DNA from: Daphnia pulex
Taxonomy: Eukaryota; Arthropoda; Branchiopoda; Diplostraca; Daphniidae
Length of the DNA: 64,000 nt
Direction: 5' to 3'
NCBI RefSeq assembly: GCF_021134715.1
Contig: NC_060024.1
Location: forward strand, 2,480,001-2,544,000
In this document: one piece after another, positions 22,018-33,682 of the stretch
Layout of the letters: each line of letters opens with the position of its first letter
How positions within the stretch are numbered: position 1 is the stretch's first letter
Notes under the pieces: model-generated
Told to the model about the DNA's origin: nothing
Seen by the model: only the letters and a program-made list of their open reading frames with translations
Databases searched by the model: none
Translations under genes and position numbers: made by a program

Positions 22018-22297
22018 ATTAGTACTCTTTCCCTACCCACCCTCAAAATTGATTTCGAGAAGAATTCCACTTCTGAGAGTCGTGCACTGCTGCCAGCCTG
22101 CCGGGTCTACGGAATTACTTACTCTCCCACACGTTTTTTTTGAAACAAAGGGGTTTAGTATGAACTGGGGGGAGATTAAGCAATTCCGTAGACCCGGCAG
22201 CAGTGCATGGGTCTCATAAACGGAGATCTGAACGAAATCAATTTTGAGGGTGGGTAAAGAAAGAATTCTAATTGCTTTAAAAAATCGTGACTCACAG
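21992..22297. mobile_element. Foldback (long inverted repeat) element
   Basis: The arms 21,992-22,130 and 22,170-22,297 are inverted copies. The outer part GAGTCACGATTTTTTAAAG pairs with CTTTAAAAAATCGTGACTC, the middle holds CCACCCTCAAAATTGATTTC and the inner part CCGGGTCTACGGAATT. The spacer is about 40 bases. The outermost ~25 bases of the left arm also read as Copia coding sequence, so the exact border is uncertain. Confidence 0.75.
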
Positions 22298-22399
22298 GTG
22301 CCATAGAAAAAACGCAGATCTTTTTTTTAAGACCATTTGCGTTTCTCTAGCATTTCCCAGTGAGTCACAATTTGAACGTAAAGTAAGCCCATTTACATA

Positions 22400-22622
22400 T
22401 GGGCCTCTCTACTGTCCGGACACTTTTGCCTCGGACAAAAACCTAATCTTCCCATTATTTTTAAATTCAACAAAAAATTTACGTTGTTTCTGGCACCCGA
22501 GAGAACCTACGAAAAAATTCTCATTCAAATCGAATGAAAATTTGACCACTTTTTGGCCTTGCGAAAACTGCGGTTTCCCATAAGGTTCTCTCGGGTGTCC
22601 GGACACTTTAGGTGCCCACTGT
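22400..22622. mobile_element. MITE-like segment with GTGTCCGGACAC palindromes
   Basis: TGTCCGGACAC occurs at about 22,417 and again at about 22,592, near both ends of a short segment that ends CCACTGTA. The right end (CATAAGGTTCTCTCGGG) resembles a segment at 37,084-37,100, so this is a dispersed repeat. Exact ends and target duplication were not resolved. Confidence 0.4.
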
Positions 22623-22997
22623 ATGTCTGTAGTTGTAATTCGAAATGGGTGACTCTACAAAGTAAGAATGAAAAAAAAGGATTGCATTTTCAATCAATGT
22701 ATTAATTTGTTTTATGGTTTTTAAGGGGTGTTAGATAGGGCACAACGTTCTGTTTTCTGTTTTTTTTTCAAATCATTAATTATCATTTTAAATCTTATTT
22801 AGCAACGTTTCATACCACTCACAGTGAGCACTCTAGGAGCGTGTCTAAAGTCGTCTGGATTGTTTGGATGTGTATTTTTTGCATACTTGCCAGATAGAAA
22901 CAACATTACCAAATGTAACAGGGGACCAGTGATGCCAGCAAAATATTGTGCGATAAACAAGACTAAGAGTAGAGTCTGCTTAAAGTAGGTATTCTAA

Positions 22998-24266
22998 TGA
23001 AATGGCGAACAATCACGCTGATATTTTGGCTCAGTTTCTTTTAGCCGATGACGATATAGAAATAGTTGTTCTTGCATTTTGTTATTGGCGGTCAATTAAT
23101 TCCCATTGGAATTTGTGGCTTTTACGAAAACGACTCACTTTACAGCGAATTTTTTTAGGGAAAGACGCATTGGGGTAGTCAATTATCTAATAAATGTCAT
23201 ACCAATGTACCATACTGTTCAATTCAATCAACATTTCAGGACGTCTCGATCCACATTTGAGGATTGTGACGAACTAGTGTAATTGAATTATTTAAGTTTC
23301 TCCTTAAATCTGCTCATATGTAGGATCTCGTGATAGAAATTGGTGCGCGCGGAGAAGATGTGGAAAATGTAGGATACAATAACGATTTGCCTTTGTGAAC
23401 AGAACTTCTGATAACGTTATGGTGACTTGCCAATCAAGAAACGTTTCGACAGGTTGCCAACCGTTTTGGTACCACTCGCGGTAACATTCCACCCTACATT
23501 ATGGAATATTTGTTTTAACAGAATGTGATTTTGCTATTTCTATGTTTAATATGTGGGTTCAGGTAATGCACATTACATATGTATCTCAACTTGCAGAATG
23601 CTATCCGATAGGGCGGAGGAACATACGTTGGCCGAGCTAATACAGTCTTGAAGAAACGGCGTCACAATTTGAATTTCCAGGGATAATTGGTAAACATTCA
23701 TTTGTGCAAAAACTTTCATTCCACTAATATTTTATAACAATTTATTTTTATATGATATTTAGATGGTACGGAAATCCAGATAAAGAACCAATAAAGCATC
23801 TAGCAGCTTACACGAACAGGAAATCAGTTACGTCGGTAAAGCTTTAAGGAGTGTGCGATTCCAGCCTGAAATTTATGGATATTAGATGTGGGTGGCCATC
23901 AGGTTCTATGCAGGATTCTCGTATATTACCCTGAGTCGTGTAATAGAGGAGAAGTTAAGGGACACCAATTACCATCTTCTAGGTGATTCTGCTTATAGAT
24001 TAGGAATAATACGTCTTATAACCCTACCGCAACAACGGGCATTTAACCCCGGTAACAATGTTCAATACGAAGTTTATTCAGTTTTAACCATTTTTTTATT
24101 GTTTAAGGCTCAGAGATATTTTAATTCACGACACAGTAGACAAAGATGTTTAATTGAAAGGTCATTTGGGTTACTAAAAGGAAATAGGTGGAAGTTGAAA
24201 TATTTGGATATTACAAACTTGGACTGCAAATTTACACAAATTTACACTGCAAATTCATTCGAGTAA
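22998..24266 (+). pseudogene. HARBI1-like (DDE_Tnp_4) transposase, broken
   Basis: Candidate N-terminus at 22,998 (MANNHADILAQFLLADDD), then, after several stops, ANQETFRQVANRFGTTRGN near 23,430-23,485. Further on come FMDIRCGWPSGSMQDSRIL near 23,873-23,930, LLGDSAY near 23,970 and CLIERSFGLLKGNRWKL near 24,150-24,200. These are the conserved blocks of Harbinger DDE nucleases in order. Multiple in-frame stops and frameshifts, for example a TGA near 23,424, inactivate it. Introns may explain some breaks but not all. Confidence 0.75.
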
Positions 24267-24559
24267 GAAAAAAAGAAGTGTCGACTATACTTTTGGTTAT
24301 TTTGATCAAAGACAAAATGACTTGAACAAAATGGTTGTTGTCGCGATCTGAGAGAAAACGATAACCAGAAGCTTTAAATAGAATTCAGCGATACTTAAGT
24401 GTATATTTTCATGACGACACATTTTACATGATAACGCCGTTACAGTTACACAAGGATCTATTAATTTTCCCCGCTTGGTTTTTGGTCTTTCACCCCAGTT
24501 GACACATCAGCTTTACCTTCTCATCTCCTTGAGCTTGAATTCCTTTGAGAACGTCTAAG

Positions 24560-25640
24560 AATCTGTTACTTACTGATGACCGCTCGGCCTCCGCAATCAT
24601 CATCTGAATAGTTTCTCCATTTGAAATCCTTTTTTCTTTTTGGAGCAGGAGGCTCATATTCATCGTCTATTTCACCAGCGACTTCATGATGGTCCTAGAA
24701 AATACAAAAAAATTTTAAGTCCTATTTTCCATGAAATTTACCAATAAATCTTACTGCTCGTCTTGGAATAAAGTCAAATCCAGCAGCTTCAATTTCTGCA
24801 ATGTTTTGTGGATTAACGGCCACGTCGTGGCGCAGAAGTTCATCCATAGTATCATAGTAAGGCCACGATGGAGGTCCTCCTCTTCTTTTTTTGCCATTTC
24901 TTTTCTTAATGTTCTTTTACTGTGCTTTCATGTTTTTAAATTTTATTTCGCAAATGTTACCAGTCAATCCAGCGTGTCCCTTACTTTCCATGTAACTGGT
25001 GATCTAAAACCAATCATAATCATAACAAATTATCCATGGTAATATTGTTGGAAAGCAATAAAGAGGACAACTGAATTTGAAAGAATAGATCGGCGAAGCC
25101 CGCTTGCTTTCAAAAAAGTTTCGGTTTAATTACAAAATAACAAAAAAAACCGCAACCGCTTAGAATTCTTACTACTTACATAGACTTGCGAGGTCTAAAT
25201 CGTGGAATTTAAAGTGAGCCCTTCCAATAACGTTCATTCAAATACAAAACATCCGTACCTTTGTCCAGATCGTCTTTTTTTCTGCCTGCCTGACATCATT
25301 TTTCTTGAAACTTTTTATATGCGTCCAGTAGAAGTTTAGATTTCTCAACATTGAAACGGAAATCCTATTCTTCTGACTCCTCCAAATCATCATTATCACC
25401 ATTATCTTCATCATTGTCCCTGCCACCTCCGACTGTAAGGCAAAATAAATTGTATATTACAAACAAAAATAAAACAATAGCAAATAAACGCACCCTCTTG
25501 TTCGACCTCATGTGGGTTAGCATTTGGGTAATCAGTTTCAGCTCCATCGAAGTTGTCAAGGACACGAAATAACAAGTCTTCGTAATCATCATCGTTGTCC
25601 AAGATAAAAAGTTTGTTTTCCATTCTCGCTGCATAATTTA
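24560..25640 (-). pseudogene. Harbinger-associated Myb/SANT-like DNA-binding protein, broken
   Basis: Minus-strand pieces in order are MENKLFILDNDDDYEDLLFR (from about 25,622), FRFNVEKSKLLLDAYKKFQE (about 25,365-25,295), GLTGNICEIKFKNMKAQ (about 24,975-24,920), GPPSWPYYDTMDELLRHDV (about 24,885-24,830) and EYEPPAPKRKKDFKWRN (about 24,660-24,610). This matches the order of a Myb/SANT-like domain, lysine linker and W-x-x-Y-x-x-M-D block in the second gene of Harbinger elements. In-frame stops occur in at least two pieces. Confidence 0.6.
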
Positions 25641-26039
25641 CTTGACTGGCTGAAATCGTTTGGGTGGGTTTGGACCACAGAACAGATTGTTTTTCTTCCA
25701 CCACGAGGTTGTGCCTCGTCCACCACTGGTTGTGCCTCGTCCACAACGGGTTGTGACTCGTCCACCACGGGTTTCTTTGTTTATGGCTCCACATCCACCT
25801 CGCCTTCCACGAGTTAACTGACTACATGTGCCACGGCTACCACGATTTGGTAGAATTCTTGAATTTTGTCCTCCACGAGCATGCTGGTTCGTGCCACAAG
25901 CATCTTGTACGGCACAGACGGAAAAATTCCTGCCTTTACTCTACCCTCTACCAGCAACAGTTAAAGTAGTCGACGCTCGTAAATTAGGTTGGTCCATTTC
26001 GATTCCAATCGCACCTATGATAATTTTCATTTCAAGTAA

Positions 26040-26760
26040 TATGTATCACTGAGTGTACTGATTGAGAGATTGTATTTACCACATTGTCGAGAAACTTGAG
26101 ATGACGATGGTTCCATTTCTTTACTCCATCCTAAATGAGATGTTCCATGAGATGGTAAATTTCTTGGTGCATATGCAAGCTTTTGGCCTTTGCCAATTTC
26201 AATTAAACCTACAAATGTGGAATTTTTAAACTGTCGTACATATAAAGATGCATCAACGTATTCAAACTTACAAGGTTTCTGAGCAACTTGAATTATTGAT
26301 GGACCAATTCCTTTACTCATCTCTTTTCAAGTTTAGTTTATTCAACACGTGTGAAAGTTGCTGGCCCCAACAGGTTTTGCTTACACCCAAAAATATAAAA
26401 AAAAGGGAATAACTTGAATTGTTGTGTTTAATTGATTTCTTCTTACAAGACTAAGCAACTTGAGATGTCGTTGGACCAAATATCTTCACTCGATGGGGCA
26501 GACTTCTTTTATATCTTCTCTCTAGCTTGTTCGAAAAACACTTTGGCAAATTCTTTGTCTACACGCATAAAAATTAATGTTTAGTTACTCAAATAACAAA
26601 AAAAATCACAATTATAATTACCAGCAAGAATTTGTTTTTGCACTTCCTCTGTTATTTGAATATTGTGCTTCTTCCCTTGAACGGGAATTTGTACTACAGC
26701 ATGTTTAAAATCATTCATTCTCACTTCGAATCGCTTTTGAAAGCATGTGGCAGCTGGGAA
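26040..26760 (-). pseudogene. Unrecognised exon series inside the Harbinger element
   Basis: On the minus strand 26,745-26,625 encodes FKHAVVQIPVQGKKHNIQIT, ending at GTAATT. Further segments near 26,500, 26,310 and 26,110 contain similar stretches (SKGIGPSIIQVAQKP; SKEMEPSSSQVSRQC) spaced about 200 bases apart, as if one small exon had been multiplied. They may be the 5' part of the Myb-like gene or a captured host fragment. Confidence 0.35.
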
Positions 26761-27046
26761 AAAAAGAACAAAACCAAATCATAAAAAACCTCCTTTAAAG
26801 CAAGAAGAAAAGATTACCTTTTTCTCAGTATGTAAGTCATTTTTAGAACCACTTCCCTGTTTTTCATCAACAGAAAATAGCAGCGATTCCAAGTTTTTTA
26901 AAGTAATTGGGTACAGAATTCTCTTAGCCAACCAATATAAAGTGTTTCACGCAAGCTATCTAAATAATCCGTAAAAACCACAGCATCCAAAAAATCCAAA
27001 GACGACTTTAGACACGCTCTAGAGCTATCACTTAACGAACCCAAGT

Positions 27047-27421
27047 GTACCCTACTAAAAAGTTGCCAGATTTCGGGAATTGGACGTAAGGACCAGCATT
27101 GCCAGTTCTAAGAAACGACGTTTTGGTGAAAGTGCCGAAAAATTATGTTTCCATGACGACAGTCGTCTGCTGTGTGATGCTTGAAGCATGGTTTGAAATA
27201 TTATTTTCATCCTGCTAAATGATTTTAAAATGCCCGTTAAGTATTAAGTTCCAACGAGCTCGTTTTCTAAAGGAATTCTTAGTTTTCTTGAGAATAATGT
27301 TTCATATATTTGGAACCAAATCAAAACTACTACGTTTACTGCTGTTTTTTTCTAGAACTTGCAATGCTGGTTTTTAGGTCCAGTTCCCGAAATCTGGCAA
27401 CTTTTTAGAAAGGGTACACTG
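27047..27421. mobile_element. MITE with about 70-bp terminal inverted repeats
   Basis: AGTGTACCCT at 27,047 and AGGGTACACT ending at 27,421 bound a 375-base element. Both ends carry AAAAAGTTGCCAGATTTCGG followed by similar inner sequence, so the inverted match spans about 70 bases. No ORF is present. It lies twelve bases right of the Harbinger end and left of the second Copia half. Confidence 0.88.
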
Positions 27422-27479
27422 GTGTCTCCATTCTTATAACTAGTGATGTTTCTCCTTCATCTTTTCCTCCATGGAGGAA

Positions 27480-28260
27480 TGAATTAGCGTGTCAACTCCA
27501 GCCGAACCAGGCTTGAAACTCTCCCAGAATCTGTCACCAAAAAACAACAAAGAAAAAGAGGAGATGAAACAAACCCAATAAAAAGAGGTAGTAGCTTCAC
27601 TTCTCTACATATTCACCACAACGAGACCCGACATACCATATGCAGAGAGCCAAGTAGCAAAATTTAATTACAATCCAGGAGTCCAGCATTGGAAAACAGT
27701 AAAAAGGATTTTCCGCTACCTAGGTGGGACAAGGAAGTACGACATTTTATTTTCCTAAAACGGCTGTGATGAAAAAAAGAGTATAAAAGGATATACATTT
27801 GCTGATCATGCTGAAGATCTGGATGACAGGACATCCACATCAGGATGCGTGTTCATCTGCCATGGGGGATCATTCTCTTGGTTTAGTCGAAAACAAAACT
27901 TTAAGTTTCTCTCCACAACAGAAGCAGAGTTTTTAGCTGGTGGAGAAGCAGCGAAAGAAGCCCCATGCATCAGAGAGTTTCTAAGAGAGATTAACAGAGG
28001 AGGGATAAAAGCTAACCCGCTTTTTGAACCAGCGTAGCAGGCCATCTGCGTAGCAAACAATTCGGAGCTACACAGGAAGATATGTGAAGCATGATGAACT
28101 CAAATATATTTTTGTCCAACAGGCAAAAAAGACCTGAGTAATTGATGATCGCTATGTTGACTCAAGAAATCAAGTGGCAGACATATTTACGAACTACCTA
28201 CCCCAAGTTTCCAATTCCTCAGACAGAAACTAGGAGTGATGGATCGGTGGATGGATGAAG
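27480..28260 (+). pseudogene. Copia RNase H fragment, second half of the split element
   Basis: The plus strand encodes VSTPAEPGLKLSQN, then a piece of the TRPDI block with frame changes, HWKTVKRIFRYLGGT, and YTFADHAEDLDDRTSTSGCV with KFLSTTEAEFLAGGEAAKE. These are the Copia blocks between RT and the end of RNase H. Together with 21,640-22,017 they form one Copia pol interrupted by about 5.4 kb. A stretch of about 80 codons between the halves is not found, so some sequence was also lost. Confidence 0.82.
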
Positions 28261-28336
28261 AAGGAGTGGTGAATGCACTGATCTCAATTCTGATGAATAA
28301 TTACTATATTTTATTGTATGTTCTGCAATTTTAGCC

Positions 28337-28656
28337 TGTTGGGAAGTGTAAACGCAAAAATTATTTGTACGTTTTCCAGTCTCTTAAAATCATAATCTAA
28401 ATTGGTGTGGAAAAATGCCTCAAGAGACAAATCAAAGAATCAATTTAGAGAAGAAATCAGAGAAGGTGTTAGAGTAGGAAAACTGAACTAACATGACAAC
28501 GCTTTTTCTCTCTTCCTCTCTTGTCTGCTAAAATAAGAACGACTGGCGGCCAGTCTCTCAGTCTAAAGTTGTGTGCGTGTTTTCAGGTGATCCTGTCTCT
28601 GTAAGTATTTTCATGGTTACTCAATTAAATACAAATACGTACGATATCTTCTAACA
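28337..28656 (+). repeat. Probable 3' LTR of the split Copia element
   Basis: The segment starts TGTTGGGAAGTG and ends TTCTAACA, the usual Copia-type termini (TGTTG...CAACA-like). It lies directly downstream of the RNase H remnant. Inside is an ACTGGCGGCCAGTCTCTCAG section that could be a transcription start region. The 5' partner was not found. Confidence 0.5.
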
Positions 28657-29549
28657 CATAACTGTAGCTGCATACAGAAGGATTTTTCAACAAAATGTAT
28701 CTTTGGAATGATCCACAAATGATCCACAACATCACATATTATTTTTTTTTGTTTTCTGTTTTCCGGTTTCGAATAGTGGCTATCGAGCGAATGCTTAGAA
28801 ATCTGATCTTATGAAAAGTTCAGGAAGAACCGCCGTTTCAAATTTTGTGTACATCCAAAGAACGAAGTTAGTAGACATCCACACGAACAAGGTAATACAG
28901 TGTTCGTGTGAATAACTTATGGGATTTCATTTTTTTAATTTAAAGAACCCACAATAGTAACTAAAAAACAGTAAAAATCAAATCGTTACTCATCAGTAAG
29001 CATCAACAAGGAACGCTGACAAGAAAAACTAATAAATATAGATGAACTAGAATTAGAGAGTGAGAGTGTGTCCTAGAGACTTGCACATGTATAGTGATTG
29101 CCGCGAGCCCCAATTAAACTAAAATCTTTAAAGTTTGGTAAGAATCGAGATAAATTATTCTTGTAAATAGTTAAAATGTGAGTGTTTACAAAAATTTGCT
29201 AACACTAAACTAATTTCGTGACTAATGTGTTTTAATGTCAATGTCTTGTGAACAACAATAATTTATTTCTTAAATGGTTTTTCATGTCTGATGTCACACA
29301 TCGTCAGTCTTTTTCCATGACTGATACATAGAGTTTATTTCATGTGGGCATGACCAAGATCTATTGAAAAATTACAAAAGATCTGAGAATACGATAAAAA
29401 ATAGAAGTAAAATAAAGAGATGCAGTAAATACACAAGAACACATACACGCTTTAATTACACATATATATACACATATTATACTGAATTGTTAATACATTA
29501 CATTGTGAAAGAGTTCTGTAGCAACCTTTATGCGGACAGTTCCAGACCT
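28657..29549. other. Intergenic stretch, nothing recognised
   Basis: AT-rich, with short low-complexity ORFs and an ACAC/TATA-rich patch at 29,435-29,480. No repeat partner or exon was found. Confidence 0.4.
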
Positions 29550-31330
29550 TCATAGAGTTCGGCTGCACGCAGGTGGTTTGCTCACCACCCTCATCGTACC
29601 CCGGATGACTAAAAGGTGACTCCTTCTCCTGAACCGTCGCCACGAATTAGGCCGGATGCTGAGGGAGTTGGACACTGCATTGTTAAAAGGCATCCAGGAA
29701 CCCAAAGTGCCGATCACTACCGGAAGCGTGGGGCCAAGATGTCCATATTTGGGAAATTTACGGTCGAATCCAACTTTTAGGGATTTTGGGGCATCAAACG
29801 GGATCGTCAAGTCGATGATGACCTGAGGTGTTGACAATATCCGGGCGGAGGGTTGTATCTGGAAACACCTGGTTGACACGTACCGTGAGTTCTTCCGTAA
29901 TTGTGTAATGGCGGCGGCCAATTTCTGGCAGGTCGACTCGACAATGGGTGATCACATGCGATGTGGTTTCTGAGTCCGCCTTGCACCAGCTGTATCTCTT
30001 GTCAGGAGCAGAAATTCCAGGTATACCGAGTAGAGGTAGGATTAGTTGGCTGCGATGAAGCAGCTTGCATTATTCAAAGTTGAGTTGAGTGCGTGATGAT
30101 TTCAGTCTGGCGATATCGCTCGATGAATCCAGAAGGGGAGTTCTTGCTACTCTTCCTTTGGTTGAGGCATTGGAGAATTTGGTAGTCCAGTGGCGTCTTA
30201 TTACCGTCCTGAATCCGCGGATAGCCTTTGTCTACAGGCAGGATACGTCGTCAGCGATCACTTTCGACAGAGAACTATCACTGGATACATCAATCTTTAC
30301 ATGTAGACGTCTGGCTGCTTTCTGCGTGTGAGTCCAGGTGTTCAGACCACACCTGTTGACCCGATTGTCATACAGAACCCCTTGTGTTAAGCCAGGCAGG
30401 AATTTGGAAAGGGGGAGCGGACCATACGTGGCTTGGTCAAGACCCCTGGGCTCTGGCCAAGAGGCGGACGACTTGGTCTTTGCTGTCCAGCAGTGAACGG
30501 ATCTGGCAACCGTTCACACATCGGCGTCTTTTTTCAGCTGTGAAGCGCAAAGTCGACCAGCCAGGTGATCCACAAACAAGAAAGCCGTGTGAGTAGTTTG
30601 CGGGACGTATGAAACCTGGCGGAGAAATTCCACGCATCGTGTGTTGAGCTCGTCGAGGAAGCCCCGCTGAATTCTTCCGGATGCTACGTGATGCGAGAGA
30701 GATGGCAGGAGGTGCGCGCGGAAGACCTCCAACTTCTGCAAAGGAGCAAGCAAGGAGTCAGCAACCTTGATTAGCTTCTCTTAGAGGTATGTGGCCGGTC
30801 TAAAGGTGAACTTGATGCCCATGGAGACGCCAAGATAGTTCTCGTATCCTAATCAGACCATCAATGGTGGATTGGAGGCTGATTGGGTTAGAGTCAGCCA
30901 CAGAGATGTCGTAAGAATAGGCAGTGGATTTGAGGCGGGTATTGAAGAAATGAAACTCAGCGTTAGATTTTGCCTTAGCATGGCGGACTAGAGGGTCCGT
31001 GGCGAGATTGAAGATGACAGAACTTAGTCCGTCACCTTGACGCACTTCGGACGTCGGTTTAACTGTCACAAGCTCCTGGTCGACAATGAATCGGAACTCA
31101 TTGTCCTGGTAGATTTCATTTAGGATGCTCCTTAAGGCCGGAGGGACTGGAAGACTGCAGAAGAGCTGATTGAGGTAGTCGTGTGGTAATGAGGCGAAAG
31201 CATTGTCTTGGTCCAGCCAGCAGATGGTTGAGCTTCTTTTCTGAGTCCCGGCCTCCAATGGGTTTGATTTCATTTTACCTCTCTGGATCTCTGGGTCCCA
31301 TGTCTTCTTAGTTTGAATTCTTTTCAATTA
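29550..31330 (-). pseudogene. R2-like non-LTR retrotransposon: reverse transcriptase and restriction-like endonuclease
   Basis: The minus strand encodes RT blocks LDQDNAFASLPHDYL (about 31,218-31,174), VRQGDGLSSVIFNLATDPL (about 31,063-31,007) and AYSYDISVADSN (about 30,925-30,890). The last holds YSYD in place of the usual YADD, so the catalytic site looks mutated. Downstream come a thumb-like region (30,753-30,514), a CCHC-type CKADSETTSHVITHC (about 29,995-29,950), TLRPDIV and DLTIPFDAPKSL. The CCHC plus RPD-x-D-x-K arrangement is that of site-specific LINEs with a restriction-like endonuclease. Frameshifts break it and the 5' part is missing. Confidence 0.75.
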
Positions 31331-32053
31331 AAGTGTGTGTCAAGGCTGTCGAAGTCATTTCACGTCCACTCAGAAGCAGTCACCGCCATGACACGTCATT
31401 TCTGTTGAACTCCAATGTACGGGGGTCAAAACTCGAGCACGAATGAAAGCTATTGAAAATAAAATTGATTTTGGGTCAATGTTGGAACGACACTTGTGTG
31501 TGCACAACCGTTTTTGTGTCGCTATTCCATCCCTGTCAAGCTCCGAATGGTGAATGACTGGATGACTGGGAACCAATCCTCGTGCTGTGGGATTAAGTCT
31601 CCTTCTCTCTTAACTATACAACCCACTAGCTGTTGAGGGGTAGACGTAGGAAAGAACGGGAAGAAATAAAGAGAGCAGCAAAAGTGTGGAGGGATTTTTT
31701 GGACTTGAGCCAGTCCCAGTCTAGCTCCCGAAAAACTCCGCTCGTCAACAGCCAATCAGAGCCGAGCTATAGACACGTAGCCACACAACTCACACCCACA
31801 CATATATAGCCAGCGAACGCACACACACACAGATATTTACTGGACCGGGTCCCGCATATATTCACACTCGTCAACAACACTTCCTAAATTTAAAAAAAAA
31901 TGCAAGGCGAAAATGTGTTTTTCTTTTTTTTAATGGTTGTAAATCCGCCGCATATAATCAAAATGGATAGTGGGTCCATGGTGCAATAACGTTCGTGACA
32001 GAAGAATATTTTCTACATGATATACAAACCGCCAACTATTTTTTAAATGGCAA
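31331..32053. other. Intergenic stretch with CA-rich patch
   Basis: A mixed-composition region. 31,770-31,835 is rich in CACACA and TATATA. Short ORFs have no recognisable product. It separates two minus-strand transposon remnants. Confidence 0.4.
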
Positions 32054-33320
32054 TTAACATGAGCAACGCGTTTCGCATGTGTTGTGGTATTCTTCATACC
32101 GCATACTCCAATATCTCATAGGTGGACCAATTTCCCTGATGATAGCTGGATAATGTACCATGCGATGGAATTTGTTTATTTGATTTACACTGGGAAATAG
32201 CTGATTAAAAAAAATAAATATTTGACGAATATGTTCTTCGAGAACAATTGTGTTTTCTAGAGCAATAGTTGGTGAGAATACGATAATCATGATCCTATTT
32301 AAAATTAGAATAAATTCGAAAAATTGATCATCAATATCTATTAAATCACCAAGGAGTAACGGTAGCATTGATATCAAGCACCAATTCTGTGAAGCACGCT
32401 GCTTCGTGTTGTAATTTTTCTCTTCACGAAGTAATGAATCAGTGAATCTTGGTGAAGGCTTATTTTTCATATCATTATATAAGAGCTCTATGCAAATCTT
32501 TTCAAGCGCCTGTTTGATTCCTTGGCAGAATTTTTTTACTTGTTATTTGACGCGAAATGACGGAGGACTAGCATGACTATGAACGAAACAATTCCCTCCA
32601 AAAAATCATGCATGCAGTAAAGAATTTGGTTATCAACCGAATAAAAATAAATGCTACGATTGAATTGACAGCTAACCTTTACTCCTGTTGAAGGAATATA
32701 TTCCCCATTAGTTAAATTCGAATGTTGGACGTGCTCCTCATAGTTTCCCCTGGTTCTCATACTTAAATCACTAATTCTTGAAATTTCTCTTATCTCATCT
32801 CTATGTATGAGACAAAGTCGGCAAAACTTATTTGAGGAAGGCCCAGCAAAACCAAATGGTTCGTGCATGTCTTTGGTGTCACCATAAATAGAAGAGATTG
32901 TTCCATGTACACGAAAACCTGGCATATCAGGAATTTCTAACAACATCCCTTGGTCTGACTCCAACAGTGACATTTCTGTGAAAATGTTGTCTGCAATAAA
33001 TTAAAATTGGAACTCTTGAGGTCTTTTCTGTGCCTTACTACAACGGGATGTATGTTTACAAGACGCAAATTTTCTACTGGTGGGAGATTTTCTATCCGAT
33101 AACAGAACATACCAAGTTCGTGTTTTTTTTGTTTTACTTCAAAATGGGTTTGTCACCTCAGTTCCATCAAAAAAAATTTAAATCTAATTGCAAACGGAAA
33201 TCGTTTGAAAATCTCACTGGTTTTGAAATTATTTGTATCTCTATGACTCTACATGAAGCAATTACAGCTTCGAACTTCTCCGTAAAATTTCTTTCGAAAA
33301 TCGGCATTGCCAAACAATAA
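32054..33320 (-). pseudogene. Second transposase-like gene (MHDFLEG family), degenerate
   Basis: On the minus strand, about 33,125-32,985 encodes ELGMFCYRIENLPPVENLRL. The ORF 32,973-32,536 holds FGFAGPSSNKFCRLCLIHRD, SMRTRGNYEEHVQHSN and MHDFLEGIV. After a gap, 32,470-32,054 holds PRFTDSLLREEKNY and NKFHRMVHYPAIIREIGPP with MRYEEYHNTCETR. This order (CRLC-type cysteines, then MHDxLEG, then HYP-x-x-I-x-x-x-GP with MR-x-E) is recalled from a broad animal family of transposon-derived proteins. It is not the same family as the one at 6987-8252. Frame breaks and a missing N-terminus make it a pseudogene. Confidence 0.55.
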
Positions 33321-33379
33321 ACTCAACGTACTTCTCAATAGACTTCTCTTTCTCTTAATAATGGATTCGCCTTGACAAT

Positions 33380-33570
33380 TGATTCGCACTACACTCTCGC
33401 TTTTTTTCTCCTACTTTCTTCCTACTTTTTATGGTAGAGGCGGAAAAGTAGGAAAAAAATAGGGATTTCATTCTACTTTGAAATAGTAGGAGAAAAGTAG
33501 ATGATCTACCATTCATCTACCTTTTGGTAGGCATTCCATTATGGTAGACAAAAGTAGGAATTTTCTTGGA
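33380..33570. repeat. Low-complexity CTACTTTT / AAAAGTAG palindromic region
   Basis: The strings CCTACTTT, AAAGTAGG, GGTAGA and CTACC recur about a dozen times in both orientations over 190 bases, forming several overlapping inverted repeats. No clear unit border or target duplication is visible. Confidence 0.55.
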
Positions 33571-33682
33571 CTTGTAAAAATTTCCGAAAATTTCTAAGAT
33601 GGACTATGGAGTGGGATGAAGATTAATTGAAGATTTTTGCCATCAGGATTTCATGAATTCATATATTGTTTATAATGTTAGT

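Larger units (their letters stand above)
22820..27035. mobile_element. PIF/Harbinger-like transposon (about 4.2 kb)
   Basis: AGCGTGTCTAAAGTCGTC at about 22,840 is matched in inverted orientation near 27,005-27,022, and weaker matches extend outward. Between these ends lie the two genes typical of the superfamily: a HARBI1-like nuclease on the plus strand and a Myb/SANT-like DNA-binding gene on the minus strand. Both are damaged. The element sits between two halves of a Copia reverse transcriptase. Confidence 0.65.
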
